The position numbers were made by a program, and so were the translations under genes. From CAXBNB01 sp040151475 (lineage in GTDB: Bacteria; Bacteroidota; Bacteroidia; Cytophagales; Cyclobacteriaceae), in NCBI RefSeq assembly GCF_040151475.1, contig NZ_JBDKWG010000125.1, positions 23,024 to 87,023 on the forward strand: a DNA stretch of 64,000 nt, written 5' to 3'. Shown here one piece after another: positions 26,034 to 34,125 of this stretch. Each line of letters begins with the position of its first letter. Position 1 is the stretch's first letter. The notes beneath the pieces were generated by a model that saw nothing but the letters and a program-made list of their open reading frames with translations, was not told the origin of the DNA and did no database searches.

Positions 26034-27107
26034 TTAGAATTTCAAATCCGGAATTCGTTTTTTCGCATCCTGAGCGTAAAAATCATATTTAGTGCCTTGC
26101 CCATATTTATAAGCCATTTCTAATTGGTTTTTAATTTGTGCTACATGAGATGACCATAGTTTTGGAGCATTGTAGTAATAATGAAACCAATTGGCCAGAC
26201 CAGCATAGTAGTAGATTAGTGGGTGAGGATTGGAAATATTTGCTATGGCATAGTTCAGGTGGCTTGCACTTTTAAAATAATCTTTGTCTTCAAATGCTTT
26301 TATCCCAACTATAAAGTTGCCGCCTACATTTTTGGATTTATAAGTCTCTTCATCCAGAGATACTGCTTTGTTGCCGACTGTTGTTGCTTCCTGCAACCTC
26401 CCATTGTCGTAATAGGCCATTACAAGTTCTCCAAGCATTACTGGTGAATCTGGAGAGAAATTTTTACCTGATTCCAGAATTTCCAGAGCTCTGGCATCAT
26501 ACACGTATAAATTATTCTTTTTCATGTATGATATAGCATACCATTTGCAGATATTTCCTTTGGTATTGGTGTCTATCTGATCGGTACCATCCATCATCAT
26601 GACTAGCATGTTATAGGCTGTTTCGAAATCAGTATAGGCCAGATCAGTTTTGTTGTAGTATAGGTGGTTTTGTGCTTTTTCATAAACGGCTTCAGGGTTG
26701 TTGGGGAATGTTTTTATAGTTTCTTTTAGAAATTTATCAGTTTTTTCATAATTTTTTTCTTGCACTTTGAAAATATTCGCTTTCATCTTATATGCCAGGA
26801 AAAATGTAGGATCTGATTTGATTGCTGCTTCAAAATCTTTTAAAGCATCTTTGGACGAACGGCCATTTAGCCACTTGATGCCTCTTTGGCAATATATCTT
26901 TGCCGGATTTATTTTTTCCTTTTTAGCCAACTTCAGTGCTTTATCCAGCAATGCAATTGATTGACTGGTAAAATTGTTTGTTGTTCCTTTTTGATAACAA
27001 TCTTCTGATGAAGTGCAATCCTGAGCATACAATTGGGCTGAGAAAAGAATAATTAAGCTTACAGAAATCAGTGAGCAGTTTATTAGACGGAGTTTTATTG
27101 TTGCCAT
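26034..27107 (-). CDS. Secreted TPR-repeat protein
   Basis: 357 residues from ATG 27107 (MATIKLRLINCSL); a TTG six codons upstream is the alternative. The signal peptide ends SAQLYAQ. Several tetratricopeptide-like repeats follow (for example KDALKDFEAAIKSDPTFFLAYKM cut to its core DFEAAIKSDP, and EAVYEKAQNHLYYNKTDLAY). TPR arrays are protein-binding scaffolds. As the promoter-proximal gene before two secreted caspases, it may be a partner or regulator of them, which is an inference from position only. Confidence 0.8.
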   Translation of the reverse strand: MATIKLRLINCSLISVSLIILFSAQLYAQDCTSSEDCYQKGTTNNFTSQSIALLDKALKLAKKEKINPAKIYCQRGIKWLNGRSSKDALKDFEAAIKSDPTFFLAYKMKANIFKVQEKNYEKTDKFLKETIKTFPNNPEAVYEKAQNHLYYNKTDLAYTDFETAYNMLVMMMDGTDQIDTNTKGNICKWYAISYMKKNNLYVYDARALEILESGKNFSPDSPVMLGELVMAYYDNGRLQEATTVGNKAVSLDEETYKSKNVGGNFIVGIKAFEDKDYFKSASHLNYAIANISNPHPLIYYYAGLANWFHYYYNAPKLWSSHVAQIKNQLEMAYKYGQGTKYDFYAQDAKKRIPDLKF

Positions 27108-27164
27108 GACGTTTATTAATTTCAAAATGAAAAGTTAAAATAAGGCAATAGAATGGGTTATTAG

Positions 27165-27184
27165 AATACCCTGTAAAGGGTATT
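27165..27184. promoter_or_regulatory. Palindrome in a divergent promoter region
   Basis: Perfect inverted repeat aataccc-tgtaaa-gggtatt between the divergent TPR and SecA-like genes. It lies 58 and 47 bases from the two starts, where an operator would act on both. A terminator is less likely as no gene ends here. Confidence 0.35.
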
Positions 27185-27231
27185 TTAATTGGGGAATTGA
27201 AGCAATACCTTTATGCCATAAATAATAATAT

Positions 27232-27861
27232 ATGTTTGGATTATTTAAGAGTAAGGCAAAAAAATCAAACTTGACATACTATGTCTATTTGACCAAAATC
27301 ACTTTATATAGACAGTTGATGGCTACTGTTCAGGAAGATATGAACAACCAAAAAGAACTATTTATAGCCTACTATTTTGACGATACAGGTAAAGAACTTG
27401 CGAGTTTGCTGGAAGCTGCCGACTTGAAATTTAATGTTTTAGGGTCAATGGAAGAGAATACTTCTGGTATTACTATTGGAAAGGCAGAAAGTCTCATCAA
27501 ATCATCTAAAAATACTTTTGAGGTAAATGCTTATTCTATGATTTTGGTATGTGAAATACACCCGTTGGCAGGTGTAGATATTGCATTATACGATTATTTA
27601 ACAGAAAAATATGGAGGTGCCATACTGAGGTTTTATACTTCAATAGATAGTCCAATTCTTAGAATGTTTGGAGCAGACCGAATCATTCAACTGCTGAAGA
27701 CGATGGGAATGGAAGAAAACGAAATGATCGAACATAGTATGGTAACAAAATCTATATTAAGGGCTCAGGAAAAAATAAAAGAACAGGTTATTCATGAAAA
27801 AGATGCGCATTCTATTGAGGAATGGATGGAAAAGAATACCCCTGATTTTGGTGGCAATTGA
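27232..27861 (+). CDS. Orphan SecA-motor-like protein (degenerate NBD2)
   Basis: 209 residues. Positions 133-185 follow the segment of SecA just after its second nucleotide-binding domain: RFYTSIDSPILRMFGADR then LLKTMGMEENEMIEHSMVTK and RAQEKIKEQ, where SecA reads RFYLSLEDNLMRLFGSER, LMDRMGIEEGEVIEHSMVTK, RAQKKVE. Upstream, EIHPLAGVDIALYDYL (108-123) aligns with SecA ERHESRRIDNQLRGR but has lost the arginine-finger residues, and KELASLLEAADLKFNVL (54-70) aligns with the start of NBD2. The protein thus looks like a free-standing NBD2 that can no longer hydrolyse ATP. There is no signal peptide. Function unknown; it is divergent from the TPR-caspase operon. Confidence 0.65.
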   Translation: MFGLFKSKAKKSNLTYYVYLTKITLYRQLMATVQEDMNNQKELFIAYYFDDTGKELASLLEAADLKFNVLGSMEENTSGITIGKAESLIKSSKNTFEVNAYSMILVCEIHPLAGVDIALYDYLTEKYGGAILRFYTSIDSPILRMFGADRIIQLLKTMGMEENEMIEHSMVTKSILRAQEKIKEQVIHEKDAHSIEEWMEKNTPDFGGN

Positions 27862-27934
27862 ATAAACTATTGTCTTTAAGGAAATATTAGTTGAAGTGGG
27901 GGTTCAATCCAACCATTACCACAAGCCTTTTCTA

Positions 27935-28579
27935 ATGAAAAAAACATTAATTATACTACTTTTCAGTTTACCTCTTCAGGTTGCAGCACAAAAAGGAATG
28001 GTGAACCTGTTTACCGAGTTTGGAAGACCTACCGGAGAGTTTCGTCAAAATACTGATGCGTTTGCATTGGGGATGGGAATGGGAGCTTATTTTTCTTTTG
28101 ATGCTCAAAATCTGTTTTATCTTGGAGCTGACCTCAGTTATGATATTTATGGTAAATCGTTTGATAGTGATGGTTATTATGAAATCATTACTAACAACAA
28201 CATGCTTCAGTTTCATGGTCTTTTGAGGATTAAACCACCATCGGATGGCATAGTTCCATTTTTTGAAGGCCTCTATGGCTTCAAATTTCTATACACTATA
28301 AGTAAGTTGAAAGAAAATATTTTACTGGATCCTATAGCCATTCAAACCGATTTTCATGATTTTGCTTTGAGTTATGGTGGAGCAGCCGGAATTCACATTC
28401 CAATAGGGCAAGGAAATACCGCTCTTGAATTCCGCATTCAATACCTGATAGGAGGGAAGGCTGAATATGTTGATGGTAAAACCATCAGAGAAGTTGGCAT
28501 AGAAAACGCCATTGCAAATCCTTTGACTTCAGAAACTGATATGGTTATTTTTAAATTGGGAATCACATTTGGTTGGTGA
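27935..28579 (+). CDS. Outer-membrane beta-barrel protein
   Basis: 214 residues from ATG 27935, chosen because it begins a clean signal peptide (KKTLIILLFSLPLQVAAQ). The mature part alternates short hydrophobic strands and ends in FKLGITFGW, a typical barrel C-terminus with terminal aromatic residue. It resembles the OmpW/opacity-like small barrels widespread in this phylum. No substrate can be assigned. It follows the SecA-like gene by 73 bases on the same strand. Confidence 0.7.
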   Translation: MKKTLIILLFSLPLQVAAQKGMVNLFTEFGRPTGEFRQNTDAFALGMGMGAYFSFDAQNLFYLGADLSYDIYGKSFDSDGYYEIITNNNMLQFHGLLRIKPPSDGIVPFFEGLYGFKFLYTISKLKENILLDPIAIQTDFHDFALSYGGAAGIHIPIGQGNTALEFRIQYLIGGKAEYVDGKTIREVGIENAIANPLTSETDMVIFKLGITFGW

Positions 28580-28702
28580 TTTTAGTCTTGCTTGGTCACA
28601 TTTTCCCTTTAACACCAATGTTTGCCATGTCTGCCCTTTAGGTTTACATTATGACTAAATCAATAGAAAAAGCTATGATTATTATGGATGCGGGTATGTG
28701 GT

Positions 28703-28717
28703 TAACCCGAAGGGTTA
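28703..28717 (-). terminator. Possible 3' hairpin of the permease gene
   Basis: Inverted repeat taaccc-gaa-gggtta immediately after the stop of the FtsX-type permease on the minus strand. There is no T-run, so factor-independent termination is doubtful. Confidence 0.25.
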
Positions 28718-28718
28718 G

Positions 28719-31103
28719 CTATTCATCTCTCAAAGTATCTACAGGATTAGATTTTGCTGCTTTTAAAATAGTCATACAAGTAGTTGAAAGTCCTACGCAA
28801 ATGATGGTAGCAGTACAAATTAGAATGGGAATAATTCCGATAGGTATGTGGTAAGCATAGATTTCATCCAAAAGAGCTCCGGTGAGGAAATATCCACCTA
28901 AAGATCCGATAATGCCAGCAATAGACAGTATAATCAGAAATTCTTTATTCATTAGTGCTAAAATATTGCTCACTGATGCCCCCAAAACCTTTCTGACACC
29001 AATTTCTTTACTTCTCTTTTTAACATCCAGAGTAGCCAATGAAAATATACCGGAAGCAGACAAAAGCCCTCCCAGAACAGTCAGGAAGAGGAATATTTTC
29101 TTGAGGTTGGCATTTGTTTCACGTAAGTCTTCAAATAAAATGTCTTCTTGAAACCAACCTTGAAAAGGTTTGTCCGGTATGTTTTTTTTCCACAAATCTT
29201 CAATGTAATCTTCCAGAGAAGTCAGGTTTTCAGGTTCAGCTCTCACCAATAAATATTGATATTGATTAGGTAATGCAGGGTAAAAAACGGAAGCTTCTGG
29301 TTCCCGGGATCTAAAAAGATTGTCAATATGATTGTCAACCACTCCAACAATGTGTCTTTTTACTTCATGTATCACTATCGTTTTCATCAATGGATCATCC
29401 TCTATGCCAATTTTTTTTAGAAATGCCTGATTGACTACTACTGCGCTATTTAAATCATTAGTACTCTCAGTACTAAATACCCGGCCGTTTAGTACTTTCA
29501 TTCCCATAATGTCAAAATAGTTTTTACCTACACCATAGTGTCTTGCTTCATATTTGGCAGTATCTACTCCTAAAGGTACAGCGTAACTATCCCAACCTAA
29601 GGAATGGGCTGTTCCTCCAATTTTTAGTATTTTAGGGTTACTTCTCAAGTCATTTTCCATCACTTCAAATTCCTTTTCACCACTTACTTTAATCATATAC
29701 ACCATGTCTTTGTCATAGCCAAATTTTACCTTTTCCTGATATTTTGTGTTTTGGACAAACATAACTCCTGCAATCAAAACAATTACAGACAATGCAAATT
29801 GAATGGTGATAAGTGATTTACTCAATAAAGTACTTCCTTTGATTTTCAAATTGCCTTTTAATAATAACACAGGCACAAATCTGCTACTAGATAATGCAGG
29901 GTAAATTCCTGCAATCAGCGAAGTGAAAAATATGATTATCAATAACGCTATAATTAGATTGAGACCATTAAGGTCTTCCATTCCGTAATTGAGGTTCCAC
30001 ATATCAGTAAATGCTGGAGTGATTATATTAGACATAAACAAACCTGCAACTAACGATAGCAGGATAACCAATAAGGTTTCAAAAAGGAACTGAGATATGA
30101 TTTGCCACTTTGTTGCCCCTACAACTTTTCTGATCCCTACTTCTTTCATTCTTTGGGCTGTCATGGCTATGGAAGTATTTGTCATATTAAAGCATGCAAT
30201 CATCAATATGATCAATGCCATTGATATAAATACGACCATCGGTGTAATACTCATGGGTAAATTAATCTGACTCCACTGAACCTGTTCACGGTCATAATAT
30301 GTCTTAAACTGTTGCAGTTGGTATGATTTTACCACTCTGTCGGTCTTTTCTTTATTTCTTCTTTCAATGTATTTATTGAATTGTTCACTAATATATGGAG
30401 CCTGATTGTGTGCGGTTAACTCGAAAAAGGTTGAAGGATCACGCCAGTCTTTCCAGTTATCAGAATTGAGGTCATAAATGTCATAGAAATGTTCGAACCT
30501 GACTAACATGTCGAAAACGAAAGAACTATTCTGAGGAACTTTATCAACAACACCACCAACTGTTACTTGTACTTCTGTCTGATTCGGAAAATTTATCTCT
30601 AATACTTTACCTATTGGATTTTCATCTTTAAAGTATTTGACAGCCGTTTTTTTACTTAAAAATATGGTGTGCATATTTTTAAACGAGCCGTAACTTCCGT
30701 TCACTAAAGGAAAATCAAACATTTCAAAAAAAGTACTGTCTGCAAATGCAATACGCTCGCTATATGAATCATCACCACTTTTCACAAAGCCTCCTTCATT
30801 CATGTAGCGTGTGTACCTTTTGATACCTGAAATTTCCATTGCTGCATTAGGTGCCAGATTTATAGGTGCACTGATTTGCTGATAAGGATCTCCTTCTGTT
30901 TTATTATAATGAGAGTGAACTTTATAGATTAGATCAACTTTTGAGCTCTTATGAAAGTTGTCGAATTCAATGTTATAGGCAATCAACAGGTAAGCTGTGA
31001 TGCAGCAAGCCATAGCAATTCCCAACCCAAAGGTATTGATGATGACATAGCTCAGGTTTTTTTGGAGATTTCTGATTCCGACGAATAGGTAGTTTCTTAT
31101 CAT
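28719..31103 (-). CDS. FtsX/MacB-type ABC transporter permease
   Basis: 794 residues with the architecture of large Bacteroidota MacB-like permeases. There is an N-terminal helix (MIRNYLFVGIRNLQKNLSYV), a MacB periplasmic core domain (about 50-250), an FtsX module of three helices (about 285-430, with QRMKEVGIRKVVGATKWQI), a second periplasmic domain, and a final FtsX module (KKRSKEIGVRKVLGASVSNIL). Mechanotransmission permeases of this type export lipoproteins, peptides or drugs with a partner ATPase, but no ATPase gene lies nearby. The duplicated RKVxGA motif marks the coupling helices. Orphan permeases of this sort are common in the phylum. Confidence 0.88.
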   Translation of the reverse strand: MIRNYLFVGIRNLQKNLSYVIINTFGLGIAMACCITAYLLIAYNIEFDNFHKSSKVDLIYKVHSHYNKTEGDPYQQISAPINLAPNAAMEISGIKRYTRYMNEGGFVKSGDDSYSERIAFADSTFFEMFDFPLVNGSYGSFKNMHTIFLSKKTAVKYFKDENPIGKVLEINFPNQTEVQVTVGGVVDKVPQNSSFVFDMLVRFEHFYDIYDLNSDNWKDWRDPSTFFELTAHNQAPYISEQFNKYIERRNKEKTDRVVKSYQLQQFKTYYDREQVQWSQINLPMSITPMVVFISMALIILMIACFNMTNTSIAMTAQRMKEVGIRKVVGATKWQIISQFLFETLLVILLSLVAGLFMSNIITPAFTDMWNLNYGMEDLNGLNLIIALLIIIFFTSLIAGIYPALSSSRFVPVLLLKGNLKIKGSTLLSKSLITIQFALSVIVLIAGVMFVQNTKYQEKVKFGYDKDMVYMIKVSGEKEFEVMENDLRSNPKILKIGGTAHSLGWDSYAVPLGVDTAKYEARHYGVGKNYFDIMGMKVLNGRVFSTESTNDLNSAVVVNQAFLKKIGIEDDPLMKTIVIHEVKRHIVGVVDNHIDNLFRSREPEASVFYPALPNQYQYLLVRAEPENLTSLEDYIEDLWKKNIPDKPFQGWFQEDILFEDLRETNANLKKIFLFLTVLGGLLSASGIFSLATLDVKKRSKEIGVRKVLGASVSNILALMNKEFLIILSIAGIIGSLGGYFLTGALLDEIYAYHIPIGIIPILICTATIICVGLSTTCMTILKAAKSNPVDTLRDE

Positions 31104-31279
31104 AATATTGTCAATTATGATTTAACGATTTCAAGAAATGTACCATACATTATAACATGCTGTTTTACAGGTTGTTATGATATTTTTAAAATCTAATATC
31201 GTCCGAAATCGGACTTTTATGCATTATTATTGATGATTATCGTACAATTCTGTTACAATACTCGGGTTATCAGATTGTA

Positions 31280-32104
31280 CTAATTATTTATCAAAAACTG
31301 ACTCACCTTTCTGGTATAATCTGACGGGCTGTCCTTAAAATTATCAGCAAAGCGACTATTCTGCATCACGAAGACTTCTGCCATACCATTTTTTACCTGA
31401 CTTTTTAATTCATTGGCATCATTCTCAGTAAATAAATAATTTTTGCTTCCAATAATGAAAAGGATACCCCGAAAGTTGGCTGACGGGGTTTCACTAAGTA
31501 CCGTGTAAGGATCTTTATATCTGGAAGACACTTCACTGTCTAAAGACATTCTACTCCCGATTTTAAAAAACTTTTGAGGTAAATCTACAAACCTTGAAAT
31601 AGCTCCGTCAGCTACGATAGAATAGGTGTGAGACCTGGTGTAGCCAATGGTAATGGAGATAGTTGCACCGATACCCCAACCATACAAATAGATTTTTTTT
31701 CCATGATTTTTTAAGGCATAATTATATACAGTTTCAAAGTCTTTGTAAAACTCTGAGTACAAATAAGTTTCATTGTCTATCTTAAAATCACTGCTTGAAC
31801 CAAAACCACGATAATCATAGCATAACACATTGAAACCAAGTGAGATAAATGATTTTATTCTAGCTACGTTATCACCCATATTACCATCTCCATTGTGACT
31901 TACTATAATCAGTTTATTAGAGGTTCTGGTTGAAGGAAAGTACCAGGTATTAAGAGAATATCCATCAGGTGTTTGAACCTTTTGTTCTTTAAATTTCAAA
32001 TCAGTTGGATATTTCTTGTATTCTTTCGATGGATTTAAAGCCAGAGATAATGAAATAGAGGCTATTAAAAGTATAAATAAAAGCAGTGTTTTTTTTGTAT
32101 TCAT
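31280..32104 (-). CDS. Secreted alpha/beta-hydrolase-fold protein lacking the catalytic serine
   Basis: 274 residues from ATG 32104, which starts a signal peptide (NTKKTLLLFILLIASISLSLA). The fold is clear: an oxyanion strand IIVSHNGDGNMGDN, then YDYRGFGSS and the nucleophile-elbow strand. The elbow, however, reads YGWGIG (141-146) where GxSxG is expected, so Gly144 replaces the nucleophile Ser. The usual Asp-containing (HGSKD) and C-terminal His segments read IIGSKNYLF and VMQNSRFAD, so all triad positions appear lost. It is most likely a non-enzymatic relative, perhaps a binding protein. The DNA in this region shows no frameshift, and the gene is otherwise intact. Confidence 0.75.
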   Translation of the reverse strand: MNTKKTLLLFILLIASISLSLALNPSKEYKKYPTDLKFKEQKVQTPDGYSLNTWYFPSTRTSNKLIIVSHNGDGNMGDNVARIKSFISLGFNVLCYDYRGFGSSSDFKIDNETYLYSEFYKDFETVYNYALKNHGKKIYLYGWGIGATISITIGYTRSHTYSIVADGAISRFVDLPQKFFKIGSRMSLDSEVSSRYKDPYTVLSETPSANFRGILFIIGSKNYLFTENDANELKSQVKNGMAEVFVMQNSRFADNFKDSPSDYTRKVSQFLINN

Positions 32105-32249
32105 AAACTGGTTTTGAAATATAGTCTTAAAAATAAAGCATTTGCAGCCTGAATCAAATGATTTCCTTTTCAATAAAGCCAAAAGGATTGTATCTTTTTA
32201 AATATATGGCCGTAGTTACCAATATAATGTTTAGGTATTTATGTTAAAA

Positions 32250-32271
32250 ATTTTTAGATATATCTAAAAAT
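32250..32271. promoter_or_regulatory. DtxR-type operator upstream of the feo genes
   Basis: A perfect 22-bp palindrome with core TTTTTAG-ATATAT-CTAAAAA, 61 bases before the start at 32332. The same 7-base arms with 6-base spacing occur at 36249-36268 in front of the DtxR gene. It is followed by a -7 box taaatttg at 32286-32293. The likely ligand is the DtxR protein encoded at 35561-36217 or the DtxR-FeoA protein itself. Confidence 0.7.
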
Positions 32272-32331
32272 ATAATATATCTTGTTAAATTTGAAAGTAG
32301 AAAAACGCACTCAATTAATTAATATAAAAAT

Positions 32332-33369
32332 ATGTTAAGTCCACTTTTGGCTCTATCAATTTTTGGGATTATTTGCCTTGTAGTGTATATAGTATTTCGT
32401 CCAAATGGGTATTACTGGATATTCCAACAGGGTAAAAAACAAAATGAGAAAACCATAATAGAAGATGTTTTGAAACAGCTTTTTCACATGGAATATGAAA
32501 ATACGCAAGTGAGGTTCAGGGACTTAAGGGCTTCTACAGGTATAGGCGGTGGAGACGTACTTGCCATTCTGGATAAAATGATGAGAAAAGGACTCATATC
32601 CAAGCAAGGTGATTATTTGGTTTTAGAACCTGAAGGCAGAGAGTATGCTTTAAGAATCGTTAGAGCTCATCGCCTGTGGGAAAAGTTTTTGGCTGAAAAA
32701 ACTGGTTATGACAAGTCGGAATGGCACGATAGAGCAGAACAGATGGAACATGAGCTGACCATAGATCAGACCAATGAATTATCCTCCATACTGGGTAATC
32801 CCAATTTTGATCCTCATGGAGATCCTATTCCTACTGAAAGTGGCGATATACGACCTCAAAAGGGAATTTCTCTTTCTCTATTTCCAATAAACAAAATTGG
32901 AAGAATCATTCATATAGAAGATGAGCCCGAGGTAGTATATAGACAAATTCTGGCTGAAAACCTCCATATAGGATCTCAGGTTAGGGTAGTGGAATCGAAT
33001 CAGCAACGGGTGCGTTTTTTATCGGAAGGTGAAGAGTATGTACTGGCTCCATTAGTAGCCGAAAATCTGAGTGTAGAACCAGTAAAGCAAGAAGAGCAAC
33101 ATGATCAAAGTATCAGACGATTGGCTAATATTGGAGAAGGAGAAGAAGTGGAAATAATTGGTATTTCCAGAGAATGCCGTGGACCTAACCGCAGGAGATT
33201 GCTGGATCTGGGTTTTGTACCCGGTACGGTAATTTCTTTGGGTATAACAAGTCCACTCAATGATCCCAGAGCATATAAAGTTCGGAATACGGATATTGCA
33301 CTAAGAAATGATCAGGCAAATTTCATTTTAATTAAAAACAAAGAAGTGTATGAACAGTCAGCCTCATAG
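32332..33369 (+). CDS. Membrane-anchored DtxR-like regulator fused to FeoA
   Basis: 345 residues. An N-terminal transmembrane helix (LLALSIFGIICLVVYIVF) is followed by a winged-helix DtxR-type DNA-binding region (about 40-110, RFRDLRASTGIGGGDVLAILDKM). The DtxR dimerisation and metal-site region comes next (LWEKFLAEKTG, then HDRAEQMEHEL and PHGDPIPTESG). The C-terminus (about 265-338) is an SH3-like FeoA domain with RRLLDLGFVPGTVI, and another SH3-like stretch lies near 185-250. FeoA partners FeoB in ferrous iron import. The protein could sense iron near the membrane, tether or regulate FeoB, or act as a one-component membrane regulator. It overlaps the start of the next gene by 20 bases. Confidence 0.85.
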   Translation: MLSPLLALSIFGIICLVVYIVFRPNGYYWIFQQGKKQNEKTIIEDVLKQLFHMEYENTQVRFRDLRASTGIGGGDVLAILDKMMRKGLISKQGDYLVLEPEGREYALRIVRAHRLWEKFLAEKTGYDKSEWHDRAEQMEHELTIDQTNELSSILGNPNFDPHGDPIPTESGDIRPQKGISLSLFPINKIGRIIHIEDEPEVVYRQILAENLHIGSQVRVVESNQQRVRFLSEGEEYVLAPLVAENLSVEPVKQEEQHDQSIRRLANIGEGEEVEIIGISRECRGPNRRRLLDLGFVPGTVISLGITSPLNDPRAYKVRNTDIALRNDQANFILIKNKEVYEQSAS

Positions 33370-34120
33370 CAGTTGTGAAACATGTGAATTCAATAATACA
33401 GGAAGTTTGAAAAGACTAGGTCTTGATGTAACTGAATTCGACTATGTTGTTGCGTTGGCCGGCAATCCAAATACCGGAAAAAGTACAGTATTCAATGCAC
33501 TAACAGGGTTGAGACAGCATACAGGCAACTGGCCCGGCAAAACTGTAACACGGGCGGAAGGAGGATTCTCCTATCAGGGCAAAAAATACAAACTTATAGA
33601 TTTGCCAGGCACTTATTCATTGCTTTCAACCAGTCAGGATGAGGAAATAGCAAGGAACTTCATATTGTTTGGCAGACCTCATGTAACTGTGATTGTGGTG
33701 GATGCCAGCAGGTTAGAAAGAAACCTGAATCTTGCACTTCAAATTTTGGAGATTACTGACAATGCAGTGCTTTGTCTCAATCTAATGGATGAAGCCAAAC
33801 GCCACAATACATCAATAGATGAGCGAGCTTTGGCACGCAGGCTGGGTATTCCTGTAGTGGCAACCAGTGCCAGATTTGATCAGGGAATTCCTGAGTTGAT
33901 CAAGACTATAAGTGATGTGGCTGAAAAAAGAATTGTATGTAAACCTTACCGGATTAAAAATATTCCCAGTCACATACAAAATGCTGTGGATCAGTTGAGT
34001 AAGCGAATCGAAGAAGAGTATCCTCATGTACCTAATAGCAGATGGATTGCTTTTCGTTTGCTCGAAAATGACCAACGGGTAATTGAAGCTTTAGAAAACA
34101 ATGAATTTGAAATTGCATAA
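33350..34120 (+). CDS. feoB: FeoB G-domain protein (split FeoB, N-terminal part)
   Basis: 256 residues comprising the cytoplasmic GTPase and helical domain of the ferrous iron transporter. GTPase motifs: G1 GNPNTGKST (38-46), G3 DLPG (84-87), G4 NLMD (144-147) and G5 TSA (172-174). A CETC pair (9-12) at the N-terminus may bind metal. The protein stops after the helical domain; the membrane part is the next gene, in a different frame 5 bases on. A split FeoB must reassemble to couple GTP hydrolysis to transport. The split has a clean stop and new ATG, so it is not a sequencing artefact in appearance. Translation probably couples to the preceding gene by overlap. Confidence 0.92.
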   Translation: MNSQPHSSCETCEFNNTGSLKRLGLDVTEFDYVVALAGNPNTGKSTVFNALTGLRQHTGNWPGKTVTRAEGGFSYQGKKYKLIDLPGTYSLLSTSQDEEIARNFILFGRPHVTVIVVDASRLERNLNLALQILEITDNAVLCLNLMDEAKRHNTSIDERALARRLGIPVVATSARFDQGIPELIKTISDVAEKRIVCKPYRIKNIPSHIQNAVDQLSKRIEEEYPHVPNSRWIAFRLLENDQRVIEALENNEFEIA

Positions 34121-34125
34121 TTAAA

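Noticed and set aside
31104..31279. Terminator or gene between permease and hydrolase
   Set aside because: No stem with T-run and no open frame; plain AT-rich spacer.
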